Source: Paracoccaceae bacterium
Lineage (GTDB): Bacteria; Pseudomonadota; Alphaproteobacteria; Rhodobacterales; Rhodobacteraceae
Length of the DNA stretch: 55,690 bases
Direction of reading: 5' to 3'
Assembly (NCBI GenBank): GCA_024644285.1
Contig: JAHELH010000001.1
Coordinates: forward strand, 10,414 to 66,103
In this document: in pieces, positions 33,475 to 43,070 of the stretch
How positions within the stretch are numbered: position 1 is the stretch's first letter
How the letters are laid out: each line of letters begins with the position of its first letter
Notes under the pieces: generated by a model
Databases searched by the model: none
Told to the model about the DNA's origin: nothing
The model's input: only the letters and a program-made list of their open reading frames with translations
Translations under genes and position numbers: made by a program

Positions 33475-35554
33475 ATTCCGCGGCGATCTTTATGACCGGC
33501 TCCATCCGCGCCAGCTCTTCGTCGCTGAGATGGCACTTGATCTGGTGACCCTCGCCCACCGTCTTTTGCGGCGGCACCTCGGTTTCACACAGGTTTCCCG
33601 GCACCTTCGATTTCCATCCGCAGCGGGTCTGGAACGGGCAGCCTGGCGGCGGGTTCATCGCCGACGGAATGTCGCCCTCCAGCACGATGTGCTTCTTCTT
33701 CACGTGGGTGTCGGCTATGGGTACCGCGGACAGAAGCGCCTCGGTATAGGGATGGTAGGGCGGGCTGAAGACCTGGTCGGTCGAGCCCAGCTCGACCACA
33801 TGGCCCAGGTACATAACCATCACCCGGTCGCTGAGATAGCGCACAATGGACAGATCGTGGCTGATGAACAGCAGCGTCGTCTTCTCGTTGCGCTGGATCT
33901 CCATCAGCAGATCCGTCACCGCCGCCTGCACCGACACGTCCAGCGCACTGACCGGTTCGTCCGCCACAACGATGCGCGCGCCGCCGGCAAAGGCGCGGGC
34001 GATGCCGACGCGCTGCTTCTGGCCGCCGGACAGCTGCCGCGGCATCCGGTCGGCGAATTCGCGGGGCAGTTTCACCAGGTCCAGTAAGTTCAGCATCTTC
34101 TGCCGGCGCTCGCGGTCGTTCTTGCCGATCTTGAATATCTCCAGCGCCCGGATGATCTGCCGGCCCACGGTCATCGACGGGTTCAGCGTGTCGAACGGAT
34201 TCTGGAACACCATCTGAATGCTGGATACGGTCTTGGTGTCGCGCTCTTCGATGGGAATGTCGCCGATGGGTTTGTTGTCGAGCAGGATCTCGCCCTCGGT
34301 TGCGGTTTCCAGCCCCATCAGCACCTTGGCGAAGGTCGACTTGCCGCAGCCCGATTCGCCGACAATGGCGAGCGTTTCGGATTCGCGCGCCTCGAAGGAC
34401 AGCGTCTCGTTGGCCTTGACCACCTTCTTGTCGGCGCCGCTGAACAGCGCGCTGGCCGCGACCTCGTAGTATTTCTTGAGGTTGTCCATTTTCAGGACGA
34501 CATTGCCGATCTCGCCCTTCTCTTTCTGTTCGACCGCAGCGACCGGAGCGTCCCAGTCGATCTGGTCGATGCGACGGCAGCGCGAGACGTGACGCTCGTT
34601 GCCGGGGATCGGCACCATCTCGATGTTGCCCACATCGCAGAGACCCTCTTCGAAATAGTCGCAGCGCGGGCCGAAGTTGCAGCCTGGCGGGCGTTCGTGG
34701 GGCAGGGGGAAATTGCCGGGGATGGCGATCAGCGGGCGGCTGTTCTTATCAGCGCCCGGCAACGGGATCGAGCGGAACAGCGCCTGCGTATAGGGATGCC
34801 GCATCTTGTCGAAAACGTCCTCGATCGAGCCGCGCTCTACCGCTTCACCGGAATACATCACGCAGATCCGGTCGCAGGTCTCCAGCACCAGCCCGAGATT
34901 GTGGCTGATGAACAACATCGAGGTGCCGTACTTGCGGCCAAGCTCCTTGACCAGTTCCACGACGGCCGCCTCGACGGTGACGTCGAGCGCGGTGGTGGGC
35001 TCGTCAAGGATCAGCAGCGACGGCTTCGACATCAGCGCCATGGCGATGACGATGCGCTGCTGCTGGCCGCCCGACAGCTGGTGCGGAAAGCTTTTCAGGA
35101 TGCGCTCGGGGTCCGGCAGCTTGACGTCGCGAACCACCTCCAGCGCGCGGTCATAGGCCTCTTTCTCGCCGACGCTCTCGTGGATCATCGGCACTTCCAT
35201 CAGCTGCTTGCCGATCTTCATCGCCGGATTGAGGCTGGCCATCGGCTCCTGATAGATCATCGCGATCTCGTTGCCGCGCACGTCGCGCAACTCTTCCTTC
35301 GACATCTCGCTCAGGTCGCGGCCCTTGAACTTGATGGTGCCGCCGACGACGCGGCCGTTGACGCCCAGGTCCTGCATCACGCCCAGCGCCACGGTCGACT
35401 TGCCGCAGCCGCTCTCGCCCACCAGCCCCAGCGCCTCACCGGGATGGACGACGCAAGAGAAATCCATCACCGCGGGGATCTCGTTGAGCCGGGTGAAAAA
35501 GCTGATCGACAGCTTGTCGATCTCCAGGATCGGGCCGTCGAATTCCCATTTCAT
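33473..35554 (-). CDS. Peptide-type ABC transporter, fused dual ATPase (DppD-DppF)
   Basis: The 693-aa protein carries two complete nucleotide-binding domains of the oligopeptide class. Domain 1 (about 8-330) has GESGCGKST, LSGGQQQR and LLILDEPTTALD. Domain 2 (about 355-680) has GESGCGKST, LSGGQKQR and VVADEPVSALD. Each half ends with the Cys-containing oligopeptide C-terminal motif (PPGCNFGPRC, PPGCPFQTRC). In many systems the two are separate DppD and DppF chains. It is the last gene of the importer operon, 31 nt after the DppC gene. Confidence 0.93.
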   Translation of the reverse strand: MKWEFDGPILEIDKLSISFFTRLNEIPAVMDFSCVVHPGEALGLVGESGCGKSTVALGVMQDLGVNGRVVGGTIKFKGRDLSEMSKEELRDVRGNEIAMIYQEPMASLNPAMKIGKQLMEVPMIHESVGEKEAYDRALEVVRDVKLPDPERILKSFPHQLSGGQQQRIVIAMALMSKPSLLILDEPTTALDVTVEAAVVELVKELGRKYGTSMLFISHNLGLVLETCDRICVMYSGEAVERGSIEDVFDKMRHPYTQALFRSIPLPGADKNSRPLIAIPGNFPLPHERPPGCNFGPRCDYFEEGLCDVGNIEMVPIPGNERHVSRCRRIDQIDWDAPVAAVEQKEKGEIGNVVLKMDNLKKYYEVAASALFSGADKKVVKANETLSFEARESETLAIVGESGCGKSTFAKVLMGLETATEGEILLDNKPIGDIPIEERDTKTVSSIQMVFQNPFDTLNPSMTVGRQIIRALEIFKIGKNDRERRQKMLNLLDLVKLPREFADRMPRQLSGGQKQRVGIARAFAGGARIVVADEPVSALDVSVQAAVTDLLMEIQRNEKTTLLFISHDLSIVRYLSDRVMVMYLGHVVELGSTDQVFSPPYHPYTEALLSAVPIADTHVKKKHIVLEGDIPSAMNPPPGCPFQTRCGWKSKVPGNLCETEVPPQKTVGEGHQIKCHLSDEELARMEPVIKIAAE

Positions 35555-35585
35555 GTCCCAGTCTCCTTTTCCGGCCCAGTTAGGC

Positions 35586-36779
35586 TCAGTCCTTCAGGCT
35601 TTCCTCGCGCAGCCCGTCGGCCAGCAGGTTCAGCCCCAGCACCAGGCTGAGCAGCGCCAGCGCCGGTGGCAGAGCAGGGTGCAGGTAGATCGATAGCAGC
35701 TTGCGGCCCTCGTTGATCGTCGAGCCCCAGTCGGGGCTTTCTGGCGGCAGGCCCAGGCCGAAGAAGCCCAGCGTTCCCAGAAGGATCGTGGTGTAGCCCA
35801 CGCGCAGGCAGAAATCGACGATCAGCGGGCCGCGTGCATTGGGCAGGATCTCCCACAGCATGATGTACCAGGGACCCTCGCCGCGCGTTTGGGCGGCGGC
35901 CACGTAATCGCGGGTCTTGATGTCCAGCGCCAGGCCGCGGACGATCCGGAACACGGTGGGCGAGTTGACGAAGACCACCGAGACGAAGACCACCAGGATG
36001 CCGCCGGGCACGTTGAACCCGTCGAACCAGATCGGAACGAAGTCCACCTTGGTGCCGTCCTCGTTGATCAGCGACAGGTACAGCCAGATCAGCACGCCCA
36101 GAACGCCCACCAGAAGCGGCGTGCGGATGTTCGGCTGGGTGTGGTAGCGCGAATTCAGCAGGATGCCGACGAAGATGATCGGAAAGACGAACATCACCGT
36201 GGCCATGTAGCTGGGGATCCCCGTGGCGACGATTTCCGGCGTGACCAGCAGGTAGAACAACAGGATGACGGGGAAGGCCAGGATCAGGTTGGCCAGGAAG
36301 GACAGCACGGTGTCCAGCTTGCCGCCGTAATAGCCCGCCGGCAGACCCAGGGTGATGCCGACCATGAAGGCGAACAGCGTCGCCATCGGGGCGATCTGCA
36401 CGACCACCCAGGCCCCCTTGATGACCCGGCTGAACACGTCGCGGGCCAGGTTGTCGCCGCCAAGAAGGTACCACGCATACTGGCCCTCCTCGGCGCCGGC
36501 CAGCGGCGTGCCGGGCACCTTGTTCTTCATGCCCGAGACTTGCGTCAATTCGTCATGGGTGACGATCAGGTCGAAGGCGCCGAAGATCGCGGTGAACACC
36601 CAGAACATCACCAGCCCGAACCCGACCATTCCGATCGGGCTGTCGAACAGCTTGCCGTAAAGCCCCAGCTTGCGTTTGTAGGTCACCGAGATCGTGAAGA
36701 CGGCAACCAGCGCGATCCAGGTGGGCGTCAGCTGCGCGAGGATGCGGAGGATGATGTCGAACGTGCCGAGCGGTTCCAT
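35586..36779 (-). CDS. ABC transporter permease, DppC-like, extended
   Basis: The 397-aa permease has the coupling EAA-like loop (VAAAQTRGEGPWYIMLWEILPN) near 300 and a C-terminus typical of DppC (GTLGFFGLGLPPESPDWG). It is about 100 residues longer than classic DppC, with extra hydrophobic segments in the middle (about 195-265) and a longer N-terminal membrane region. It forms the pore with the DppB-like subunit upstream. Substrate not readable from sequence. Confidence 0.92.
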   Translation of the reverse strand: MEPLGTFDIILRILAQLTPTWIALVAVFTISVTYKRKLGLYGKLFDSPIGMVGFGLVMFWVFTAIFGAFDLIVTHDELTQVSGMKNKVPGTPLAGAEEGQYAWYLLGGDNLARDVFSRVIKGAWVVVQIAPMATLFAFMVGITLGLPAGYYGGKLDTVLSFLANLILAFPVILLFYLLVTPEIVATGIPSYMATVMFVFPIIFVGILLNSRYHTQPNIRTPLLVGVLGVLIWLYLSLINEDGTKVDFVPIWFDGFNVPGGILVVFVSVVFVNSPTVFRIVRGLALDIKTRDYVAAAQTRGEGPWYIMLWEILPNARGPLIVDFCLRVGYTTILLGTLGFFGLGLPPESPDWGSTINEGRKLLSIYLHPALPPALALLSLVLGLNLLADGLREESLKD

Positions 36780-36793
36780 GCGTCAACCCTCCC

Positions 36794-37840
36794 TTACGAT
36801 ATGCGGATGCGCGGGTTGAGGTAGACATAGCCGATGTCGGACATCAGCTGCGTCACCAGCACCACGAAGACTGACACCACCGAGACGCCCAGCAGCAGCT
36901 CGATGTCATTGTTGCCGGCGGCCTGCACCAGGGTCCAGCCGAAGCCCTTGTAGTTGAACAGGGTCTCGACGATGACGACGCCGTTCAGAAGCCACGGAAA
37001 CTGCAGCATGATCACGGTGAACGGCGCGATCAGCGCGTTGCGCAGCGCGTGCTTGATGACGATGTTGGGAAAGCTCACGCCCTTCAGCCGCGCGGTGCGG
37101 ATGTATTGCGCGGTCATCACCTCTGCCATCGAGGCGCGGGTCATCCGCGCGATATAGCCCATGCCATATAGCGCGATGGTCAGCACCGGCAGGGTGAAAT
37201 TCGCGAAGGTGATGTCGTCGGTGGCCGAGGTCGCGGTGCCCTTGAACCACTTCAGCCCGACAGCGGACGAGGCGAAGACGGCGATGAAGATCACGCCAGA
37301 GACATATTCCGGCGTCGCCGTGGTGATGATCGAGGCGGTAGACAGCGAGCGGTCCAGCTTCGATCCCTCGCGCATCCCCGCCAGCACACCGATGATCAGC
37401 GCGCCGGGTACCATCACCAGCATCACGCACAGCATCAGCCAGCCAGTCAGGCCCAGCCGCTTGCCCACGACCCCGGCGACGTCATCCTTGAACACGGTGG
37501 AATAGCCCCAATCGCCTTGAAGGATACCGCAGCGGCGCGGGGCGGTTTCGGCGGTGAGATCGCCGGAGATGCAGCGCCCGGTGACCTGACCGGCCTCATC
37601 GGTGTGGGTGAATCCGGGCAACACTCCCAGCCATTCGCCGTATTTCACCGGAACCGGCTGAAGATAACCCCTGTTGCCGAGCCAGGACAGGACCTGCTCG
37701 TCCGTCATCCGCTGGTTGCCCTGGTTCTTGGCCAGCTTTTCGAGGTTGGGATAGAGATTGGTCAGAAAGAACACGATGAAGGTCAGGCACAGCGCCGTAA
37801 GGATCATCACTCCTACACGTCGCGCAATGAACATCAGCAT
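36794..37840 (-). CDS. ABC transporter permease, DppB-like
   Basis: The 348-aa permease has about six membrane segments. The coupling loop sequence is TARLKGVSFPNIVIKHALRNA, near residue 250, as in DppB. The first periplasmic loop is long (about 30-125), with two cysteines (RCISGD and RRCGILQGDWG) that could form a disulfide. The GDWGYS segment matches the conserved G-D-x-G-x-S of the family. It ends 14 nt before the DppC-like gene. Confidence 0.92.
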   Translation of the reverse strand: MLMFIARRVGVMILTALCLTFIVFFLTNLYPNLEKLAKNQGNQRMTDEQVLSWLGNRGYLQPVPVKYGEWLGVLPGFTHTDEAGQVTGRCISGDLTAETAPRRCGILQGDWGYSTVFKDDVAGVVGKRLGLTGWLMLCVMLVMVPGALIIGVLAGMREGSKLDRSLSTASIITTATPEYVSGVIFIAVFASSAVGLKWFKGTATSATDDITFANFTLPVLTIALYGMGYIARMTRASMAEVMTAQYIRTARLKGVSFPNIVIKHALRNALIAPFTVIMLQFPWLLNGVVIVETLFNYKGFGWTLVQAAGNNDIELLLGVSVVSVFVVLVTQLMSDIGYVYLNPRIRIS

Positions 37841-37920
37841 TTCAGTGCCCCCCGGCGGTCAGTCTTTGGCAGGCTCAAGCTCCCGCCTCGATCCGGCGAC
37901 GCCTTGCCGGATTGAAGGGA

Positions 37921-37946
37921 AGGGGCGCGCCCGGAAGCGCGCCCCT
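37921..37946 (-). other. Intercistronic hairpin between binding protein and permease genes
   Basis: AGGGGCGCGC (37921-37930) pairs perfectly with GCGCGCCCCT (37937-37946) around a 6-nt loop. No T-tract follows on the minus strand. Such hairpins behind binding-protein genes often stabilise the upstream mRNA and lower permease expression. Confidence 0.6.
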
Positions 37947-37954
37947 GGCGTCGG

Positions 37955-39622
37955 TCAGGCCGCGAAACCGAGCTTGTAAAGATGAATTTCGTGGCTGGGA
38001 TGCTTGGCCGCGTTCACCACGTTCGGCGCGTGGTGGTTGTAAAGCCCCCGCCAGAACGGCTGGATCATCACGCCATCGTCCCGCAGCAGCGTCTCGATCT
38101 TTGCCATGATCTCGCGTCGCGCTTCTGCGTCCGCGACCGACAGGGCCTGATTGATCAGGGCGTCGAACTCGGGGTTGGCATAGGCGGTCTCGTTCCAGGC
38201 CTCGCCCGACCGGTAGGCCAGCGCCAGAACCTGCACCTCCAGCGGACGGTGGTTCCAGGTGGTGGCGCTGAACGGGTACTTCGCCCAGTCGTTCCAGAAG
38301 GTCGAGCCCGGCAGGATCGTCCGCTTGACGCTGATGCCCGCGTCGCGCAGTTGCGCCGCGATCGCGTCGCCGGTGTTCTTTTCCCAGTCGTCGTCGACCG
38401 TGATCAGCTCGTGCTCCATGTCGGCGGCGTCCGTGGCGTCCATCATTTCCTTGGCCGCAGCCGGGTCGAAGGGCGCGGGCCCGATATCGGCATAGGCCGG
38501 ATGGATCGGGCAGACATGGTGGTTTTCCGCGACGACGCCCCGCCCGGAATAGCCGAGTTCGAGGCAGACGTTGTTATCGACGGCCAGCGCCAAAGCCTTG
38601 CGGACGTTCTTGTCGGCATAGGGCACCATGCCGTTGACTTCGGCCACCTGATTGGTGCGGACGACGAGAGTTGCCGCCGTCACCGCCTCGGTCCGGGTCC
38701 AGCCGATGGCGTCCATGATGTCGATGAAGTCGCCCACCGTTTCATAGAACATGTGGACCTCTTCGGCCTCGGCTGCCGCGATCCATGACGATGGGTCGGT
38801 GCCGTAATCAATGAACTCGATTCGATCGACATAGGGCCCGCCATAGACCGAGGTGCCCCACCATTCCATGTCGGTATTGCGGTTCAGCGAGCACTTCACG
38901 CCAACCTCCAGTTCGTCTGGAACGAACGGGCCGGTGCCGATGCCATTGCTCCAGACGTCGCCGTCGCCGGTATAGGACGAATGCGTCACAGCCGACGGAT
39001 AGTCCGAGATGTTCGCAATGATCGCGATGTCGGGGGCGGACAGGGCAAGCTTGACGGTGTGCGAGTCGACGACGGTGATCGCGCCATCGCGCGCCTTGCC
39101 GGTGGCCTCGTCGATCAGCCCCGTCATCCGGCTGGCCATCGAGTTGGTCTCGTCCGCCTTGTCGCAGAACAGCCCGAACATGCGCGCCACGTCATCCGCC
39201 GTGAAATCGTCGCCGTTGTTCCACTTGACGCCCTGGCGGACATTCAGCGTGTATTCGGTGGCGTCGTCGTTCACTTCCCAGCTTTCCAAGAGCATGCCGC
39301 GGAATGTGCCGTCGGAATTGTACTCGACCATGTATTCCAGGAAACCGCGCGACTGGTTGCCAAGTTCGGACCAGTCATAGGACCGTGGGTCTTTCATCGC
39401 CTTGACCGACTGCTGAATGCGCATCGTGCCCCCCGGCGCGATGTGGCTGGCGGCGCGGGCGGGCTGTTCCAGCCCTAGCAAGCCATAGGCTGCGGTCGAG
39501 GCGACACCCAGCGCCGTGGCGCGGGTCAGGAACTCGCGCCGGCTGAGCGCGCCGGCCTTGTACTCGGCAAGATACATTTCGGCGGCCGGATGCACCGGCC
39601 GTTTCTGAGTGGTGGACGTCAT
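37955..39622 (-). CDS. ABC transporter substrate-binding protein (SBP family 5), Tat-exported
   Basis: The 555-aa periplasmic binding protein starts with a long N-region and a twin-arginine signal (SRREFLTRATALG near residues 28-40), so it is likely exported folded. The mature part has the family-5 layout, with WEVNDDATEYTLNVRQGVKWNNGDDFTADDV near residue 130 (only short matches needed: VKWNNGDDFTADDV). Such proteins bind peptides, opines or other solutes; the ligand is unknown. I chose the ATG at 39622, with AGGGAGAAC upstream. It is the first gene of the importer operon. Confidence 0.92.
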   Translation of the reverse strand: MTSTTQKRPVHPAAEMYLAEYKAGALSRREFLTRATALGVASTAAYGLLGLEQPARAASHIAPGGTMRIQQSVKAMKDPRSYDWSELGNQSRGFLEYMVEYNSDGTFRGMLLESWEVNDDATEYTLNVRQGVKWNNGDDFTADDVARMFGLFCDKADETNSMASRMTGLIDEATGKARDGAITVVDSHTVKLALSAPDIAIIANISDYPSAVTHSSYTGDGDVWSNGIGTGPFVPDELEVGVKCSLNRNTDMEWWGTSVYGGPYVDRIEFIDYGTDPSSWIAAAEAEEVHMFYETVGDFIDIMDAIGWTRTEAVTAATLVVRTNQVAEVNGMVPYADKNVRKALALAVDNNVCLELGYSGRGVVAENHHVCPIHPAYADIGPAPFDPAAAKEMMDATDAADMEHELITVDDDWEKNTGDAIAAQLRDAGISVKRTILPGSTFWNDWAKYPFSATTWNHRPLEVQVLALAYRSGEAWNETAYANPEFDALINQALSVADAEARREIMAKIETLLRDDGVMIQPFWRGLYNHHAPNVVNAAKHPSHEIHLYKLGFAA

Positions 39623-39803
39623 CGTGTTCTCCCTGTGAGACGTTTTTTGTTTTATCGCACACAGCACCAATCAGGACGCCCCGAGGCGGGGCGGCCAAGA
39701 CCGGAACTGCCTACTTTCCCTCTCCCGCACATTCCGCACGGTTTTTGCCCATGCGTCAACGGCTCGTTTCGCCCTTTCGCGTCACAAAAACGACATGTTG
39801 GCG

Positions 39804-39816
39804 GTCGGAAACCGAC
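39804..39816. promoter_or_regulatory. Inverted repeat between AraC gene and importer operon
   Basis: GTCGG-AAA-CCGAC lies in the 222-nt gap upstream of the binding-protein gene. It is a possible operator for the adjacent AraC-type regulator, though small inverted repeats are common in GC-rich DNA. Confidence 0.25.
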
Positions 39817-39844
39817 ATTCCGGGGCGCAGCCGGATCAGCCCGG

Positions 39845-40675
39845 TCAGGCGCGGCGCCGGAAAGTTGACGGTGTCTGCCCGGTCTGCTTCTGGAAGGCCC
39901 GCGTGAAATAGGCCGCCGAGCGAAATCCGAGTTCGGCGGCAATGGCCTTGACCGGGCGGCGGGTCTCCGCCAGCAGCCGCCGCGCCTCGAAATGCAGCCG
40001 GTCGGTCAGCAGGGCCGAGGCAGACCGGCCGCAGGCCACGTTGCAGCACCGGGTCAGGTGCGTCGGCGTCACGCCGAGCTGCTCTGCGTAATCGTGGACC
40101 GTCTTGCCGCTGCGGAAGTCACGTTCGATCAGCGCGGAATAGGCCATCGCCAGCCGCCGCGCGGCGTCAAGGCCGATGTCTTGAATGTTTTCCTGCCCGG
40201 CCTGGCGCTTCAGCCAGATCGACAACAGCCCGGCATGAGCCATCAACGCCCGGTCCTTTTCCGGGCGATCTTCCTTTATCTCGCGGTGAAGATTGTCGAT
40301 CATCGCTGTCAGCTCGGCCTGCTGCTGCACTTCGCGAAACCGCAGATGCACCGGCTGGTCCGGCAGCTCCAGTTCTGGAGCGCGCAGGAAGAAGACCGAA
40401 GTGCCGAAGACCTGTCCCAGCATGTCGTAGCCGTGCATGGTGCCCGGCGGCAGAAAGACCGCGTGGTGCGGGCCGAAGCCTTGCGTGACCCCGGCGACGG
40501 TGATGCGGCCCTGTCCGCGGGTGAACCACAACAGCACCGGCTGGGCGTGGCTGCGCATCGCCTCCGTCCGCCAGCGCGTCTCGGGCGTCAGGCGCGGCAA
40601 CGGCTCGACGCGGAACCGCTGCGTCTTCAGGCCGCTGTTGATGTCGGGCCGGTTGGGGCTGAATATCTGGATCAT
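39845..40675 (-). CDS. AraC family transcriptional regulator
   Basis: The 276-aa regulator has an N-terminal cupin-like sensing domain (about 25-120, with HHAVFLPPGTMHGY) and a C-terminal double helix-turn-helix (about 175-276: DYAEQLGVTPTHLTR and KAIAAELGFRSAAYFTRAF). I chose the ATG at 40675 (MIQIFSPNRP); the ORF runs on to 40891 over miaA without credible sequence. It is encoded upstream of and in the same direction as the ABC importer, so it probably controls that operon in response to its substrate. Confidence 0.9.
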   Translation of the reverse strand: MIQIFSPNRPDINSGLKTQRFRVEPLPRLTPETRWRTEAMRSHAQPVLLWFTRGQGRITVAGVTQGFGPHHAVFLPPGTMHGYDMLGQVFGTSVFFLRAPELELPDQPVHLRFREVQQQAELTAMIDNLHREIKEDRPEKDRALMAHAGLLSIWLKRQAGQENIQDIGLDAARRLAMAYSALIERDFRSGKTVHDYAEQLGVTPTHLTRCCNVACGRSASALLTDRLHFEARRLLAETRRPVKAIAAELGFRSAAYFTRAFQKQTGQTPSTFRRRA

Positions 40676-40754
40676 GTTCGAAAACTGAAATGTCTCATGT
40701 GTTCGTGTCAGGGTTTCCTGGCAATTCCATCGGATTCGTGCGGCGGCAGGCTCA

Positions 40755-41636
40755 TTATGGCAGGTCAACCGGGGTCCAGTCACGCATTTTCGACCGGAAC
40801 CAGGTGCGCTGACGCTTGGCATATTGCCGCGTCGCGATCTTGCCAGCTTCCACCGCATCCGCAAGCGGCAACTCGCCTTTAAGATGTGCAATGAGTTCGG
40901 AACCGCCGATCGCCTTCGACGAGGGTCGCGCCGGATCCCAGCCGGGCAGGTTGGCCTGCGCCTCGGCCAGCGCGCCGTCGGCGATCATCCGGTCAAAGCG
41001 CCGCGCGATCCGGTCGGCCAGCCAGTCGCGGTCCGCCTCCAGCAAGATCCGCGCGCAGGCCGCGGGCGGCAGCAGGGGCGCCGGCGTCGCGTCCTGCCAC
41101 GCCGCCAACCCGCGCCCGGTGGAACGCAAGACCTCCCAGGCGCGCTGCACCCGGACCGGGTTTGCGGTGTCGATGCGCGCCGCCGTCTCGGCGTCGAGCT
41201 CGGCCAGCAGCGCGCGGGTGCCTTCGGCGGCCATCCGGGCATCGGCCAGCGCGCGGATCTCGGGCGGGGTTTCCGGGATCTCGGCCAGGCCCTCGGTCAG
41301 GGCGGTGAAGTACAGACCGGTCCCGCCGACCAGGATCGGCCGCGCGCCGCCGCGCAACGCCGGTTCGACCTCGCGCAGCCAGTGGCCGACGGAATAGGCC
41401 GCCTCGCCCGGCACGTGCCCGTACAGCAGGTGCGGCGCCACCGCCTCTTCATCGGGCGTCGGCCGCGCGGTCAGCACGCGCCAGTTGGCGAAAACCTGCA
41501 ACGCGTCGGCATTGACGATGACGCCGCCCTGCCGCGCCGCGATCTCCAGCGCCAGCGCGGATTTGCCGCTGGCCGTCGGCCCGGCGATCAGCACCGGCTG
41601 CTCGGCGCCGATCCGGTTCAGCGCATCTCGGTTCAT
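40755..41636 (-). CDS. miaA: tRNA dimethylallyltransferase
   Basis: The 293-aa enzyme adds a dimethylallyl group to A37 of tRNAs reading UNN codons. The P-loop is GPTASGKS at about residues 19-26. The DMAPP/tRNA signatures VNADALQVFANWRVLTARP, HLLYGHVPG and VGGTGLYFTAL are present, and the tail has TRQYAKRQRTWFR. One substitution: the usual D-S-x-Q-x-Y motif reads DALQVF. It diverges from pyrH with a 78-nt gap. Confidence 0.95.
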   Translation of the reverse strand: MNRDALNRIGAEQPVLIAGPTASGKSALALEIAARQGGVIVNADALQVFANWRVLTARPTPDEEAVAPHLLYGHVPGEAAYSVGHWLREVEPALRGGARPILVGGTGLYFTALTEGLAEIPETPPEIRALADARMAAEGTRALLAELDAETAARIDTANPVRVQRAWEVLRSTGRGLAAWQDATPAPLLPPAACARILLEADRDWLADRIARRFDRMIADGALAEAQANLPGWDPARPSSKAIGGSELIAHLKGELPLADAVEAGKIATRQYAKRQRTWFRSKMRDWTPVDLP

Positions 41637-41714
41637 GGGGCGGGTTCAGCATTGAACATGGCGGTCTTTTGCGACACTTTGCGCCAGCGGAACAGGGGAC
41701 AGGGGCGGGTTTTC

Positions 41715-42452
41715 ATGGACAGCGGCGAGATCGGGGCCACGACGACCAAGTACAAACGGGTTCTGCTGAAAATCTCGGGCGAGGCGCTGATGGGCGATCA
41801 GGGTTACGGGCTGCACCCCCCCACCGTCCAGCGCATCGCGCAAGAGGTCAAGTCGGTCCACGACCTGGGCGTCGAGATCTGCATGGTGATCGGCGGCGGA
41901 AACATTTTCCGCGGATTGCAGGGATCGGCGCAGGGAATGGAACGGACCACCGCCGATTACATGGGCATGCTGGCCACCGTGATGAACGCGCTGGCGATGC
42001 AGTCCGCGCTGGAACAGATGGGCGTGTTCACCCGCGTCATCTCGGCGATCCCGATGGACCAGGTCTGCGAGCCATACATCCGCCGCCGTGCCGTCCGGCA
42101 CCTGGAAAAGGGCCGCGTCTGCATCTTCGCCGCCGGCACGGGCAACCCCTATTTCACCACCGACACGGCGGCGACTTTGCGTGCGAACGAAATGAGTTGC
42201 GAGGCGATCTTCAAGGGCACCAAGGTCGATGGCGTCTACGACAAGGACCCCAAGAAGCACACCGACGCCGAGCGCTACGACAAGGTGACCTACGACGAGG
42301 TTCTGCAGAAGAATCTCGGCGTGATGGACGCCTCGGCGATAGCACTGGCGCGCGACAACCACCTGCCGATCATCGTGTTTTCCCTCGACGAACCCGGCGG
42401 GTTCCGGGGTATCCTGTCGGGCGAAGGCACCTATACAATCGTGCATTCCTGA
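41715..42452 (+). CDS. pyrH: UMP kinase
   Basis: The 245-aa enzyme phosphorylates UMP to UDP. Family motifs are KRVLLKISGEALMG at the N-terminus, VIGGGNIFRG, and FAAGTGNPYFTTDTAA. I chose the ATG at 41715, which gives the usual length; the long ORF upstream is a shadow of miaA. Usually rpsB-tsf precede pyrH; here miaA lies divergent instead. It opens a co-directional block that runs to lpxB. Confidence 0.96.
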   Translation: MDSGEIGATTTKYKRVLLKISGEALMGDQGYGLHPPTVQRIAQEVKSVHDLGVEICMVIGGGNIFRGLQGSAQGMERTTADYMGMLATVMNALAMQSALEQMGVFTRVISAIPMDQVCEPYIRRRAVRHLEKGRVCIFAAGTGNPYFTTDTAATLRANEMSCEAIFKGTKVDGVYDKDPKKHTDAERYDKVTYDEVLQKNLGVMDASAIALARDNHLPIIVFSLDEPGGFRGILSGEGTYTIVHS

Positions 42453-42503
42453 GGATATACCGGGGCAAACGCCCCTGAGAGGCGGCAGCGAAGAGTGGCA
42501 GTC

Positions 42504-43070
42504 ATGGCAGACGACGACCTTGACATCGATGTAAACGATCTCTCCCGGCGGATGGAGGGCGCGATGCACGCGCTCAGCACCGATTTCGCGTCGCTGCGGA
42601 CGGGTCGCGCCAGCGCCGCCATGGTCGAGCCGATCATGGTCGACGCCTATGGCCAGCCGACGCCGCTGAACCAGATCGGCACCGTCAACGTGCCGGAACC
42701 GAGGATGCTGACGATCAACATCTGGGACAAGTCGCTGGTCGGCAAGGCCGAGAAGGCGATCCGCGAAAGCGGCCTGGGCATCAACCCGCAGCTCAACGGC
42801 ACGATCATCATGCTGCCGATCCCGGAACTGAACGAGGAACGCCGGCGCGAGCTGACGAAAGTCGCCGGGCAATATGCCGAACATGCCCGCGTCGCCATCC
42901 GCAACGTGCGCCAGGACGGGATGCACCGGCTGAAAAAGGCCAAGTCCGCCGGCATGTCCGAGGACGAGAACAAGATCTGGCACGACGAGATCCAGGAACT
43001 GACCGACAGCTACATCGCCAAGGTCGACGCCGCGCTGGAGACCAAGCAAGCGGAAATCATGCAGGTGTAA
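42504..43070 (+). CDS. frr: Ribosome-recycling factor
   Basis: The 188-aa protein splits post-termination ribosomes with EF-G. It has the RRF signatures LRTGRASAAMVEPIMVDAYG, PEPRMLTINIWDK, and the C-terminal helix VRQDGMHRLKKAKSAG. The ATG at 42504 gives MADDDLDID and typical length; a GTG at 42495 is the alternative. It follows pyrH by 51 nt, a conserved bacterial pairing. Confidence 0.96.
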   Translation: MADDDLDIDVNDLSRRMEGAMHALSTDFASLRTGRASAAMVEPIMVDAYGQPTPLNQIGTVNVPEPRMLTINIWDKSLVGKAEKAIRESGLGINPQLNGTIIMLPIPELNEERRRELTKVAGQYAEHARVAIRNVRQDGMHRLKKAKSAGMSEDENKIWHDEIQELTDSYIAKVDAALETKQAEIMQV

